From the NCBI RefSeq assembly GCF_001514265.1, contig NZ_KQ948994.1, forward strand, positions 62,001 through 126,000: a stretch of DNA of 64,000 bases, read 5' to 3'. Below, piece by piece: positions 17,535 through 24,769 of this stretch. The notes beneath the pieces are model-generated. The model saw only the letters and a program-made list of their open reading frames with translations. It was not told the origin of the DNA and ran no database searches. Made by a program: the position numbers and the translations under genes. The DNA is from Streptomyces resistomycificus (GTDB lineage: Bacteria > Actinomycetota > Actinomycetes > Streptomycetales > Streptomycetaceae). How positions within the stretch are numbered: position 1 is the first letter of the stretch; every line of letters begins with the position of its first letter.

Positions 17535-18806
17535 GTGAACTCCGAGAAGTCTGCCGAACTGTACGCTCGCGCGGTCGAGGTGCTGCCCGGCGGCAACAGC
17601 CGTACCGCCGTCTACAGCTCCCCGTACCCGATCTACATCCAGTCGGGCAGCGGCGCCCGGGTCACCGACGCCGATGGCGTGGAGCGCCTGGACTTCCTCA
17701 ACAACAGCACGACTCTGATCCACGGCCACGCCCACCCGGAGATGGTCGCGGCCGTCACCGCCGCGGTCGGGCGCGGCACCAGCTTCGGCATGCCCACCCC
17801 GGTCGAGATCGAGTACGCCGAGGCGCTGACCGCCCGCAACGCGACCTTCGAGCATGTGCGCTTCACCAGTTCCGGCACCGAGGCCGTGATGATGGCGGTG
17901 CAGGCCGCCCGCGCCTACACCGGGCGCCCGAAGATCGCCAAGATCGCCGGTGCCTACCACGGCGCCTACGACGCCGTCGCCGTCAACAACGACGGGTCCG
18001 GCTCGCTCATCAGCCACGCGGTGACCGGAAACCCCGAGGGCGTGGTGGCCAACACGGTGGTCATACCCTTCAACGACGCCGAGGGCGCGCTGGCCGTCCT
18101 GCGCGAGCACGCCGCGGACCTCGCCTGCGTGCTGATCGACCCGGTGCCGTGGCGCATCGGCCTGGTGCCCGCCGACAAGGAGTACCTGGACGCCCTGCGC
18201 GAGTTCTGCGACGACAGTGGCGCCCTGCTCATCTCCGACGAGGTCGGCTCGTTCCGCGTCGGGTACCAAGGCGCCCTGCACGTCCTGGGCAGCGAGGCCG
18301 ACCTGACGGTCCTCGGCAAGGTCATCGGCGGCGGCATGCCGATCGGTGCCGTCGCCGGCCGCCGCAGGTACATGAGTGTCTTCGATCCGAGCCAGGGCGC
18401 CCCCGCCCTGCCGCACTCCGGTTCCTACAACGCCAACCCCGTCAGCATGAGCTCCGGCGTCGCCTCGCTGCGGCTGCTCACCCCCGAGGTCATGGAGCGC
18501 ATCGGTGAACTCGGCGAGCGGATCCGGCAGTCGATGCGCGCCGGCATCGCCGAGGCCGGCCTGGACTGGGAGGTCAACGGCCTCGGCTCGCTGTTCCGCG
18601 TGATCGCCACCAGCGCGCCCGAGGGCTACGCCAGCGGGGCCGCGGCGATGAAGCGCCTCTACTGGGTTCTGCTCGACAACGGCGTCCACATCGGCGACAG
18701 CGGCCTCGGCTGCGTCTCCACGCCGATGGGCGACGCGGAGATCACCGAGTACGCCGAGGCCTTCGACAAGAGTCTGCGCCAGATGCTCGCCGAGGGCCGG
18801 GCCTGA
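17535..18806 (+). CDS. Class III aminotransferase, glutamate-1-semialdehyde aminomutase-like
   Basis: A 423-residue PLP enzyme starting at GTG 17535. Family marks are FTSSGTEAVMMAVQAAR (phosphate-binding), the PLP-nitrogen Asp in LLISDEVGSFR, and the Schiff-base Lys in VLGKVIGGGMPIGA. Overall it is closest to HemL-type aminomutases, but as a cluster member it need not make aminolevulinate. It lies 57 bp after the hydrazine synthetase gene. It could transaminate or isomerise an amino acid or aldehyde intermediate, for example aminoadipate semialdehyde left from lysine. The substrate is unknown. Confidence 0.87.
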   Translation: MNSEKSAELYARAVEVLPGGNSRTAVYSSPYPIYIQSGSGARVTDADGVERLDFLNNSTTLIHGHAHPEMVAAVTAAVGRGTSFGMPTPVEIEYAEALTARNATFEHVRFTSSGTEAVMMAVQAARAYTGRPKIAKIAGAYHGAYDAVAVNNDGSGSLISHAVTGNPEGVVANTVVIPFNDAEGALAVLREHAADLACVLIDPVPWRIGLVPADKEYLDALREFCDDSGALLISDEVGSFRVGYQGALHVLGSEADLTVLGKVIGGGMPIGAVAGRRRYMSVFDPSQGAPALPHSGSYNANPVSMSSGVASLRLLTPEVMERIGELGERIRQSMRAGIAEAGLDWEVNGLGSLFRVIATSAPEGYASGAAAMKRLYWVLLDNGVHIGDSGLGCVSTPMGDAEITEYAEAFDKSLRQMLAEGRA

Positions 18807-18850
18807 GCGGAGACTCGGGCTGCGCCCGGGTCGGCCTGGAGGCGACACCA

Positions 18851-19459
18851 ATGTTCACAGCTGATCAAGACGAGTTCCATCGCCGCCGGGCGAGCCTCTT
18901 GGCCCTCGCCTACCGGCGGACCGGCTCCGCCGAGGAGGCCGAGGACATCGTTTCCGAGGCGTGGCTGCGCTGGGTCATGGCCACGGACGTGCAGAACCAC
19001 GGAGCGTTGCTCGCCACCGTGGTGATCCGGCTGTGCGCGGACTACCGCAAGTCCGCCCGCACGCAGCGGGTCTCCTACGTCGGCGTCCTGGTGGAGGAAG
19101 CCGCACTCTGGCCCACCAGCGGGACCGAGGAGCCGGCCCACCACGTGGAGCGCGCGGACGAACTCCGCCGCGGAGTCGCCTGGCTGATGGAGACGCTGGG
19201 CCCGGCCGAGCGCGCCGTCCTGGTGCTGCGCGGGGCCTTCGAGTACAGCTACCGGGAGATCGCCGAAGTGCTGAACATCAGTGAACCGTACTGCCGCAAG
19301 CTGTACAGCCGCGCGACCGCTCGCCTGGCAGACGGGCGACGCCGCTTCACGGCCGCCCCGGTGGAGCACGCCGAACTCACCCAACGCCTGCTCGCCGCCA
19401 GCCGTGGCGGTGAACTCAAGCCACTGGAAACCCTGTTGGTGGCCAGCATGGCGGCCTGA
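18851..19459 (+). CDS. ECF RNA polymerase sigma factor with a truncated C-terminal extension
   Basis: A 202-residue sigma factor. Region 2 lies at about residues 8-75 (AYRRTGSAEEAEDIVSEAWLRW) and region 4 at about 105-155 (LGPAERAVLVLRGAFEYSYREIAEVLNISEPYCRKLYSRA). This arrangement fits the SigJ/ECF41-like group, whose members carry a SnoaL-like C-terminal domain of about 100 residues that controls activity. Here only the start of that extension is left (HAELTQRLLAASRGGELKPLETLL) before the stop. It is probably a cluster-situated regulator with altered or missing self-control. No anti-sigma gene adjoins it. Confidence 0.85.
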   Translation: MFTADQDEFHRRRASLLALAYRRTGSAEEAEDIVSEAWLRWVMATDVQNHGALLATVVIRLCADYRKSARTQRVSYVGVLVEEAALWPTSGTEEPAHHVERADELRRGVAWLMETLGPAERAVLVLRGAFEYSYREIAEVLNISEPYCRKLYSRATARLADGRRRFTAAPVEHAELTQRLLAASRGGELKPLETLLVASMAA

Positions 19460-19624
19460 CCCGATCCCCGTCCCTGCCCGATGCGTTCCGGCCGCGGCCC
19501 ACCGCGGTCTGAGGCACCCCGTGGTCCGATCTGTCCGACGGCGTCCGGCCCACGAGACCGAGGCGCTCCGCCGGACAGGCCCTGGCGACGCCCCTTCTTT
19601 CCTTCTCACAGGAGGCCCAACCCC

Positions 19625-20626
19625 ATGCGTCCGAACGTAGTCCTCATCGGTTCGATGTACGCCGCCGAAGCCGAGGAGCTCCTGGAACAGCACGCCGACG
19701 TCCGGCGCGTCGACGAGCAGGACCGGCAGGCCGTGCTCGCCGCCCTCGCCGACGCCCACGGCCTGGTGGCCCGCTACCCGGCCCCGGTCGACCGCGAACT
19801 CCTCGCCGCCGCGCCGCACCTGCTCGCCGTCCTGTCGAGCGGCCGCGGCGTCGACAACATCGACATCGAGGCGGCGAGCGAGGCAGGCGTGGTCGTCGCC
19901 AACAACCCCGGCCTGGGTGGCAAGCCCGTCTCCGAGCACGCGCTCGGACTGCTCCTGATGGCCACCCGCGGCCTCACGGCCGTAAACCGCCTCGGCCTGG
20001 AGGCCGCCTGGGACGCCCGCCTGACCACCCACCGCGTCGAGCTCACCGGAAAGGTCCTCGGCATCGTCGGCCTCGGCAACGTGGGCGGCTGGATGGCCCG
20101 GCGCGCTCACGGCGGCTTCCTCATGCGCGTCCTTGCCTACGACCCCTACGTCTCGGCCGAGAAGATGGCCGAGGTGGGCGCGATCAAGGTCGAGCGACTC
20201 GAAGACCTCCTGGCCCAGGCCGACTTCGTCACCGCGCACCCCGAACTCAACGACGAGACCGAGCAGATGTTCAATAGGACGACCTTTGCCCAGATGAAGC
20301 CCGGGGCCTACTTCATGAACACTTCCAGGGGACGCGTTGTCGACACCGGCGCCCTGGTCGAAGCCGTGCGCTCGGGCCACCTGGCGGGTGCCGCCCTGGA
20401 CGTGTACGAGGACGAGCCGCTGGCCAAGGACAGCCCCTTGCTGGAGCTCGACAACGTCGTACTGAGCGCTCACATCGCCGACTTCACCGTCGAGACCAAG
20501 CGGGCGCTCGCGCTGTCCGCCGCCAATCAGCTACTCACCGCCCTGAACGGCAAGCAACCGTCGGCCGCGCTCAACCCGGAGGTCTGGGCCCGCGTCGCCG
20601 AGCGTCGACAGGCCATGCTCGGCTGA
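19625..20626 (+). CDS. D-2-hydroxyacid dehydrogenase (phosphoglycerate dehydrogenase-like)
   Basis: A 333-residue NAD-dependent enzyme with ACAGGAGG-type binding site before ATG 19625. The nucleotide-binding motif is GKVLGIVGLGNVGGWMARRA near residue 145, and the family signature MKPGAYFMNTSRGRVVDTGAL follows. The usual catalytic His stands in VVLSAHIADFT. The length fits the catalytic core without an ACT domain, so serine feedback control is absent. It may make or consume a 2-oxo acid, or a 3-phosphohydroxypyruvate-type precursor, for the pathway; the substrate cannot be told. Confidence 0.87.
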   Translation: MRPNVVLIGSMYAAEAEELLEQHADVRRVDEQDRQAVLAALADAHGLVARYPAPVDRELLAAAPHLLAVLSSGRGVDNIDIEAASEAGVVVANNPGLGGKPVSEHALGLLLMATRGLTAVNRLGLEAAWDARLTTHRVELTGKVLGIVGLGNVGGWMARRAHGGFLMRVLAYDPYVSAEKMAEVGAIKVERLEDLLAQADFVTAHPELNDETEQMFNRTTFAQMKPGAYFMNTSRGRVVDTGALVEAVRSGHLAGAALDVYEDEPLAKDSPLLELDNVVLSAHIADFTVETKRALALSAANQLLTALNGKQPSAALNPEVWARVAERRQAMLG

Positions 20627-20946
20627 CCGCCACCACGACAGGAGAGATCAGGACATGATCAAGCGGTGGCGCGGCGTTCTCGGGCATCTGCAGGCGACCA
20701 GGTCTTCGTTCTCATGGGCCTGCCGCACGGATCCCGGCCGATGTCACCGTTCGTCGGGCGGCGCCGGTGCCGCGGCTGCTCTCCCTCGACCCGTGCCCTT
20801 GATCGACGCCCGGTCGTCGCACACCGCATTTCTTCTGACGATCGCAGGCGCCCCGCCGGCGATCGTCGTAGCCCTGTCGACCCGGCGGCCACTCAGCCGC
20901 CGGACCGCCCAGGGCACTCAGCAGGCTGATACAGAGGAGTTCCAAC
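20627..20946. other. 320-bp gap with a hairpin and one doubtful short frame
   Basis: A possible ATG at 20655 follows GGAGAGATCAGGAC and opens a 108-codon frame that runs into the PurA-like gene out of frame. Its translation is Arg/Ala/Pro-rich with no recognisable domain, so I do not call it a gene. Arms GACGATCGC (20837-20845) and GCGATCGTC (20859-20867) form a perfect 9-bp hairpin about 80 bp upstream of the PurA-like gene. The stretch may be a decayed gene or a structured leader. Confidence 0.45.
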
Positions 20947-22236
20947 GTGTTCATGGCGGTCGTGGGCCTCAACTGGGGTGACGAGGGCAAAGGAAGGATG
21001 GTCGACAACCTGGCCGCTGACGCCGACGTGGTGGTCCGCTACCACGGCGGCGGCAACGCCGGGCACACAGTGCACACCGACGCGGGCAGGTTCAAACTGC
21101 ACAGTCTGCCCAGCAGCGTGCTGCGACCGGGTGTGACCAGTGTGCTCGGCCCCGGCATGACGATCGACGTCGAGGGAGTTCTCCAGGAACTGACGGACCT
21201 CGCCGAGCACACCACCGGTCGTGTTGTCGTCTCCCACCAGGCCTCCGTCAACTTCCCCTTCCACCGCGCCCTCGACGGCGCCGAGGAGGAACGTCTCGGA
21301 TCCGGCCGCTACGGCTCCACCCGCAAGGGCATCGCCCCCGCCTACGGCGACCGCGTCATGAAGAAGACGCTCCTCGTGCGCGAACTCTTCGACAAGGAGA
21401 CCCTCGCCGATCGCCTCGCCGGTGTCGTGGCCTGGGCCAACGAACGGATCGAGAAGATCTACCGAGGCAGGCCACTCGTCCTTGCCGACATCGAACGCTG
21501 GATCGAGGAGACGGCGGCCCGGCTCGAGCCGTACGTCGCCGACGTGAGCGGTCTGCTCACTGAAGCGCTGAACGAGGACGCCACCGTGCTCGCCGAAGGA
21601 CAACTCGGCGCCCTGCGCGACCTGTACTACGGCATCTATCCCTTCACCACCTCCACCAACTGCCTCGCCGGCCACGCACCGGTCGGCTCCGGCGTGCCCT
21701 GGGCCCGCCTGGACCGCACTGTCGGCGTCACCAAGGCGTTCTCCTCGTGCGTCGGCACCGGTCCCTTCGTCACCGAGTTCGAGGAGGAACGCGCCGACCT
21801 GCTGCGCCGCCAGTGGGGCGAGTACGGGGCCACGACCAACCGCCCCCGCCGCCTCGGCGCCTTCGACGCGGTCGCGACCCGCTATGGCGCCCGCATCCAG
21901 GGCGCCGACGAGATCGCCCTCACGAACCTGGACCAGCTCACAGGCGTCGGAGAGCTCCAGATCTGTACGGCCTACGAACACAACGGCCGCATCACCAGCG
22001 ATTTCAGCCCCCACCCGGCCGAACTCGACCGCACCAAGCCGGTGTACGAGACCTTGGCTGGCTGGGAAGAGGACATCTCCCACGCCCGCACCCTCGGCGA
22101 ACTACCGCCCGCCGCCCGGCAGTACGTGGCGGCCGTCGAGGAACTCCTCGGCGTACCCGTGCGCTACGTCTCGGTGGGCTCCCACCGGGACGCACTGATC
22201 GACACCGCTGTCACCCACGTCGGGAAGGGGAACTGA
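20947..22236 (+). CDS. Adenylosuccinate synthetase (PurA) paralogue
   Basis: A 429-residue protein of full PurA length starting at GTG 20947, with GAGGAG upstream. It carries VVGLNWGDEGKGR (GTP loop with catalytic Asp), YHGGGNAGHTVH (catalytic His), TSTNCLAG and SSCVGTGPFVTE. Small departures from the usual consensus (GAQWGDEGKGK becomes GLNWGDEGKGR) suggest a diverged paralogue rather than the housekeeping copy. The known reaction joins Asp to IMP at the 6-carbonyl with GTP. Here it may do the same on a purine-like intermediate, or be a resistant copy that protects the producer from a PurA inhibitor. It lies directly before an IMP-cyclohydrolase domain gene, which favours a biosynthetic pair. 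Confidence 0.9.
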   Translation: MFMAVVGLNWGDEGKGRMVDNLAADADVVVRYHGGGNAGHTVHTDAGRFKLHSLPSSVLRPGVTSVLGPGMTIDVEGVLQELTDLAEHTTGRVVVSHQASVNFPFHRALDGAEEERLGSGRYGSTRKGIAPAYGDRVMKKTLLVRELFDKETLADRLAGVVAWANERIEKIYRGRPLVLADIERWIEETAARLEPYVADVSGLLTEALNEDATVLAEGQLGALRDLYYGIYPFTTSTNCLAGHAPVGSGVPWARLDRTVGVTKAFSSCVGTGPFVTEFEEERADLLRRQWGEYGATTNRPRRLGAFDAVATRYGARIQGADEIALTNLDQLTGVGELQICTAYEHNGRITSDFSPHPAELDRTKPVYETLAGWEEDISHARTLGELPPAARQYVAAVEELLGVPVRYVSVGSHRDALIDTAVTHVGKGN

Positions 22237-22237
22237 C

Positions 22238-22819
22238 ATGCTGGCCATCCTCGCTGTGAGCGACAAGCGGAACATTGCAACCCTGGCCGGCGGACTGCTG
22301 CGCCTCGGCTGGGACGTGGTGGCGACCGAAGGCACCCACAGGCTGCTGCGGAATGAGGGCCACGACGTCGGCCGCGTCGCCGACCTCGCCGGGGTGCCCA
22401 CGCTCCTCGGCGGCCGGGTCAAGACACTGACCCTGTCGGTCATGGGCGGCATCCTCGCCCGCGACACCGAGACCGACCTCAAGGAGATCGCCGAGTACGG
22501 CATCCCCCGCGTCGATCTCGTGTGCTGCAACTACTACATCCTGCCGGAACTCGTCGACGGCATGGACCTGACCGCGTTCCGCGAGCGGGTCGACATCGGC
22601 GGCCCGGCGATGTTGCGTGGCGCGGCGAAGAACTGCGAACACGTCATCCCGCTGAGCGATCCCGACGACTACGAACAGGTCCTGGGCCTCCTCGGACAGG
22701 AGGGCGGCGCCGCCTCGGCCGTACCCATGAGCCACCGCCTCCGCCTTGCCGAGAAGGCCTTCGAGATCAGTGCCGCGTACGACGCCTCGGTGAGCGCCCT
22801 CTTCGGCGCGCAGGCGTGA
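22238..22819 (+). CDS. Standalone IMP cyclohydrolase domain (N-terminal half of PurH)
   Basis: A 193-residue protein starting one base after the PurA-like stop. It aligns by eye with the MGS-like N-terminal domain of PurH: LAVSDKRNIATLAGGL, GGRVKTLTLSVMGGIL, DIGGPAMLRGAAKN and the terminal LAEKAFEISAAYDASV. The AICAR formyltransferase domain that normally completes PurH (about 520 residues in total) is missing. The domain closes the six-membered ring from a formamido-carboxamide. Paired with PurA it could build and aminate a pyrimidine ring on a non-standard heterocycle. Full PurH is presumably elsewhere in the genome; this copy looks dedicated to the cluster. Confidence 0.88.
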   Translation: MLAILAVSDKRNIATLAGGLLRLGWDVVATEGTHRLLRNEGHDVGRVADLAGVPTLLGGRVKTLTLSVMGGILARDTETDLKEIAEYGIPRVDLVCCNYYILPELVDGMDLTAFRERVDIGGPAMLRGAAKNCEHVIPLSDPDDYEQVLGLLGQEGGAASAVPMSHRLRLAEKAFEISAAYDASVSALFGAQA

Positions 22820-23265
22820 CCGCTTCCCACGGGCCGCGCCCGCCCCGGCCCCTCAGGGCCGGGGCGGGCGCGCGCTGGGACCCGGAGAACCGTCTGCTCA
22901 GCGTCGAGCCGCTCGACCACGAGCAGCCGCCCGACACCGCCACGCACATCACCTACCAGGGCAAGGTCTGGCTCACATTCGACGCGTACGACCAGGTCAT
23001 GGCCGTGGACCTGCCCGGCGCCCCGCTCCCGCTGACCCGCGGCCTGCCACAGCAGCAGCGGCACCGCTACCCGTGGAGCACCCTGTCCACGACGAGCATG
23101 GCGCAGTGGCACGCCGACCCCGATTCCGGCTGGGTCTGGACCCTGCTCCGCCCCGGGCTGCCGTACCGCCGACTCATCGCCGCGGCGGCCGTCGCCATCC
23201 GTCTGTGCGCCGACCAGTCGCTGTACCTGCACGCCAGCCTGAGCCAGGACACGGCCGACACCTGA
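22816..23265 (+). CDS. Hypothetical protein, coupled to the IMP-cyclohydrolase gene
   Basis: A 149-residue protein whose GTG start overlaps the preceding stop (GTGA), so it is translationally coupled and belongs to the operon. It is Pro/Arg-rich at the start and then reads WDPENRLLSVEPLDH and ITYQGKVWLTFDAYDQVMAVDLPG, a beta-rich pattern. No membrane segment, signal peptide or catalytic motif is evident. I do not recognise the family. It ends the cluster's forward run. Confidence 0.65.
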   Translation: MTASHGPRPPRPLRAGAGARWDPENRLLSVEPLDHEQPPDTATHITYQGKVWLTFDAYDQVMAVDLPGAPLPLTRGLPQQQRHRYPWSTLSTTSMAQWHADPDSGWVWTLLRPGLPYRRLIAAAAVAIRLCADQSLYLHASLSQDTADT

Positions 23266-23294
23266 GTCCCGGCGTGAGCCGGCCCTGCCTCGGA

Positions 23295-23792
23295 TCAGTT
23301 GAGCAGTGCGGTCAACCGCCCACTCTTCGCTGCCTGTTCCAGCTCGTCCAGCGCGTCCACGGCACTGCGCGCTGCCTGCGGGTCACGCTCGCTCAGACCG
23401 CTCGACGCGAACTCGTCCTCGTCGAGCCGCAGTACGGTGGCTCCGTCCGCGGACACCCACAGGTCCAGATCGAGGTCCTCGACGAGGAGCTCACCGCCGT
23501 CCAGGACGCTCGGCCGGGTGATGTCGCAGTACCAGCCCTTGAGGGCACCGTCCGCCGCGCGCACCTCCTTGATGGCGTACCAGCGATCGCGCCAGTAGCG
23601 CTCCACGAAGACATCGCCCGGTTCGAAGCGTACGAAGCCGAAATCCCTTACGCCCGGAGCGGCCCAGTCCGCGCGGACCGTGATCCGTGCGCCGTCGTCC
23701 GCGAGCAACTGCGCCGGGTAGCGGATCTTGGTGCGGCCTGCCTTGACCAGGACCACGTCCACCGTGCACTGCCCAGCGGGCTTATCAGACAT
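23295..23792 (-). CDS. DUF402 (FomD-like) protein
   Basis: A 165-residue protein on the opposite strand. The core GDVFVERYWRDRWYAIKEVRAADGALKGWYCDI and the acidic run DLDLDLWVSADG are the DUF402 signature. Known members include FomD, which hydrolyses a cytidylylated intermediate in fosfomycin biosynthesis, and nucleoside-diphosphate phosphatases that use the conserved acidic residues for metal. It faces the cluster end to end. It may be a cluster phosphohydrolase or a general actinomycete gene; the context is not decisive. Confidence 0.8.
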   Translation of the reverse strand: MSDKPAGQCTVDVVLVKAGRTKIRYPAQLLADDGARITVRADWAAPGVRDFGFVRFEPGDVFVERYWRDRWYAIKEVRAADGALKGWYCDITRPSVLDGGELLVEDLDLDLWVSADGATVLRLDEDEFASSGLSERDPQAARSAVDALDELEQAAKSGRLTALLN

Positions 23793-23968
23793 AACGGGCC
23801 TCCGTGCCGAAGATGCCGTAACCGAACCAGTTGAAGATCATCAGCATCCTACTGTTGTCCGCCCACGCCACTGCCGACGCGTCACACGATGTGGTCTTCT
23901 TCCAGCCGAGTCCCGGCACCCCCGCGCGGGGCGGGCCGACGGCACCCCCCCGTGCACCGCGCCGCACA

Positions 23969-24652
23969 TCAGAAGTGTTTCAGCAACTCCGGGAAGCTGT
24001 GCAGCACCAGCGTCGCCTTGTCGTCCAAGAACTCCTCGTGTTCGAGCACCCATGTGTGCTCGTGCGGGATGTGGACGGCGTTCAGACCGGCGCGACGGGC
24101 CGGGATGATGTCCGACTTGGGAGAGTTGCCGATCATCCAGGTCTCCGAGGGCGTCACACCCAGCTGGTTCACCAGCCCGCGGTACGTGTCGACGTTCTTC
24201 TCTTCGACGATGTGGATGCTGCGGAAGTGGTGGGCCAACTGCGAGGCGTTCACCTTGCGCTGCTGCTCCGCCGGATCGCCCTTGGTGAGCAGCAGCAGGT
24301 CGTGCCGATCCGACAACTCGGCGAGCGTTTCGGGGACTCCGCTGATGAGCTCGACGGTCCGGTGCATCAACGGCGTGACGAGTTCCTCGATCCGGGCGAT
24401 GTCGTCGGCGGTCAGCGCACAACCGAGCAGCTGCTGACGGCAGTCGTGAAGGCTCTGCCGGAACATGTTCGCACCGTAGCCCAGGGTGAGCGCGTTCGCG
24501 GCCTCGATCCGGTCCAGTGCGGCTCGCACACGGACGCGCTCGGACGGCGCGCAGACCCAGTCCAGGAAGAGGTCGATGACCCGCTCGAAGAGGACGTTGT
24601 TCTCCCACAGGGTGTCATCGGCGTCGAAAACGAGAACCTGCGCGTTGCGCAT
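23969..24652 (-). CDS. HAD-superfamily hydrolase
   Basis: A 227-residue protein; ATG 24652 is preferred over GTG 24661 because GGAG lies eight bases before it. Motif I is VLVFDADDTLWENN (nucleophile and acid Asp), motif II is LLLTKGD, and motif IV sits around MIGNSPKSDIIPAR. The family removes phosphate from small molecules. Next to a nucleotide-type pathway it could dephosphorylate a late intermediate, but it could equally be unrelated to the cluster. It is divergent from the MocR gene with a 117-bp gap between the starts. Confidence 0.82.
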   Translation of the reverse strand: MRNAQVLVFDADDTLWENNVLFERVIDLFLDWVCAPSERVRVRAALDRIEAANALTLGYGANMFRQSLHDCRQQLLGCALTADDIARIEELVTPLMHRTVELISGVPETLAELSDRHDLLLLTKGDPAEQQRKVNASQLAHHFRSIHIVEEKNVDTYRGLVNQLGVTPSETWMIGNSPKSDIIPARRAGLNAVHIPHEHTWVLEHEEFLDDKATLVLHSFPELLKHF

Positions 24653-24769
24653 CTGATTCACTCCACGTGTTGGCGCGAAGAGCCCTGCCGCGCGGACCCG
24701 GGTCCGTCGGCGAGCCGACGGCCGCGCGGGACGCGGTCGGGCGGGCCGCAGTCGTGCAGAATGCTCATC

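Noticed and set aside
22522..22815. Upstream extension of the small protein at 22816
   Set aside because: The extension lies inside the IMP-cyclohydrolase gene in another frame; the GTG overlapping its stop is the better start.
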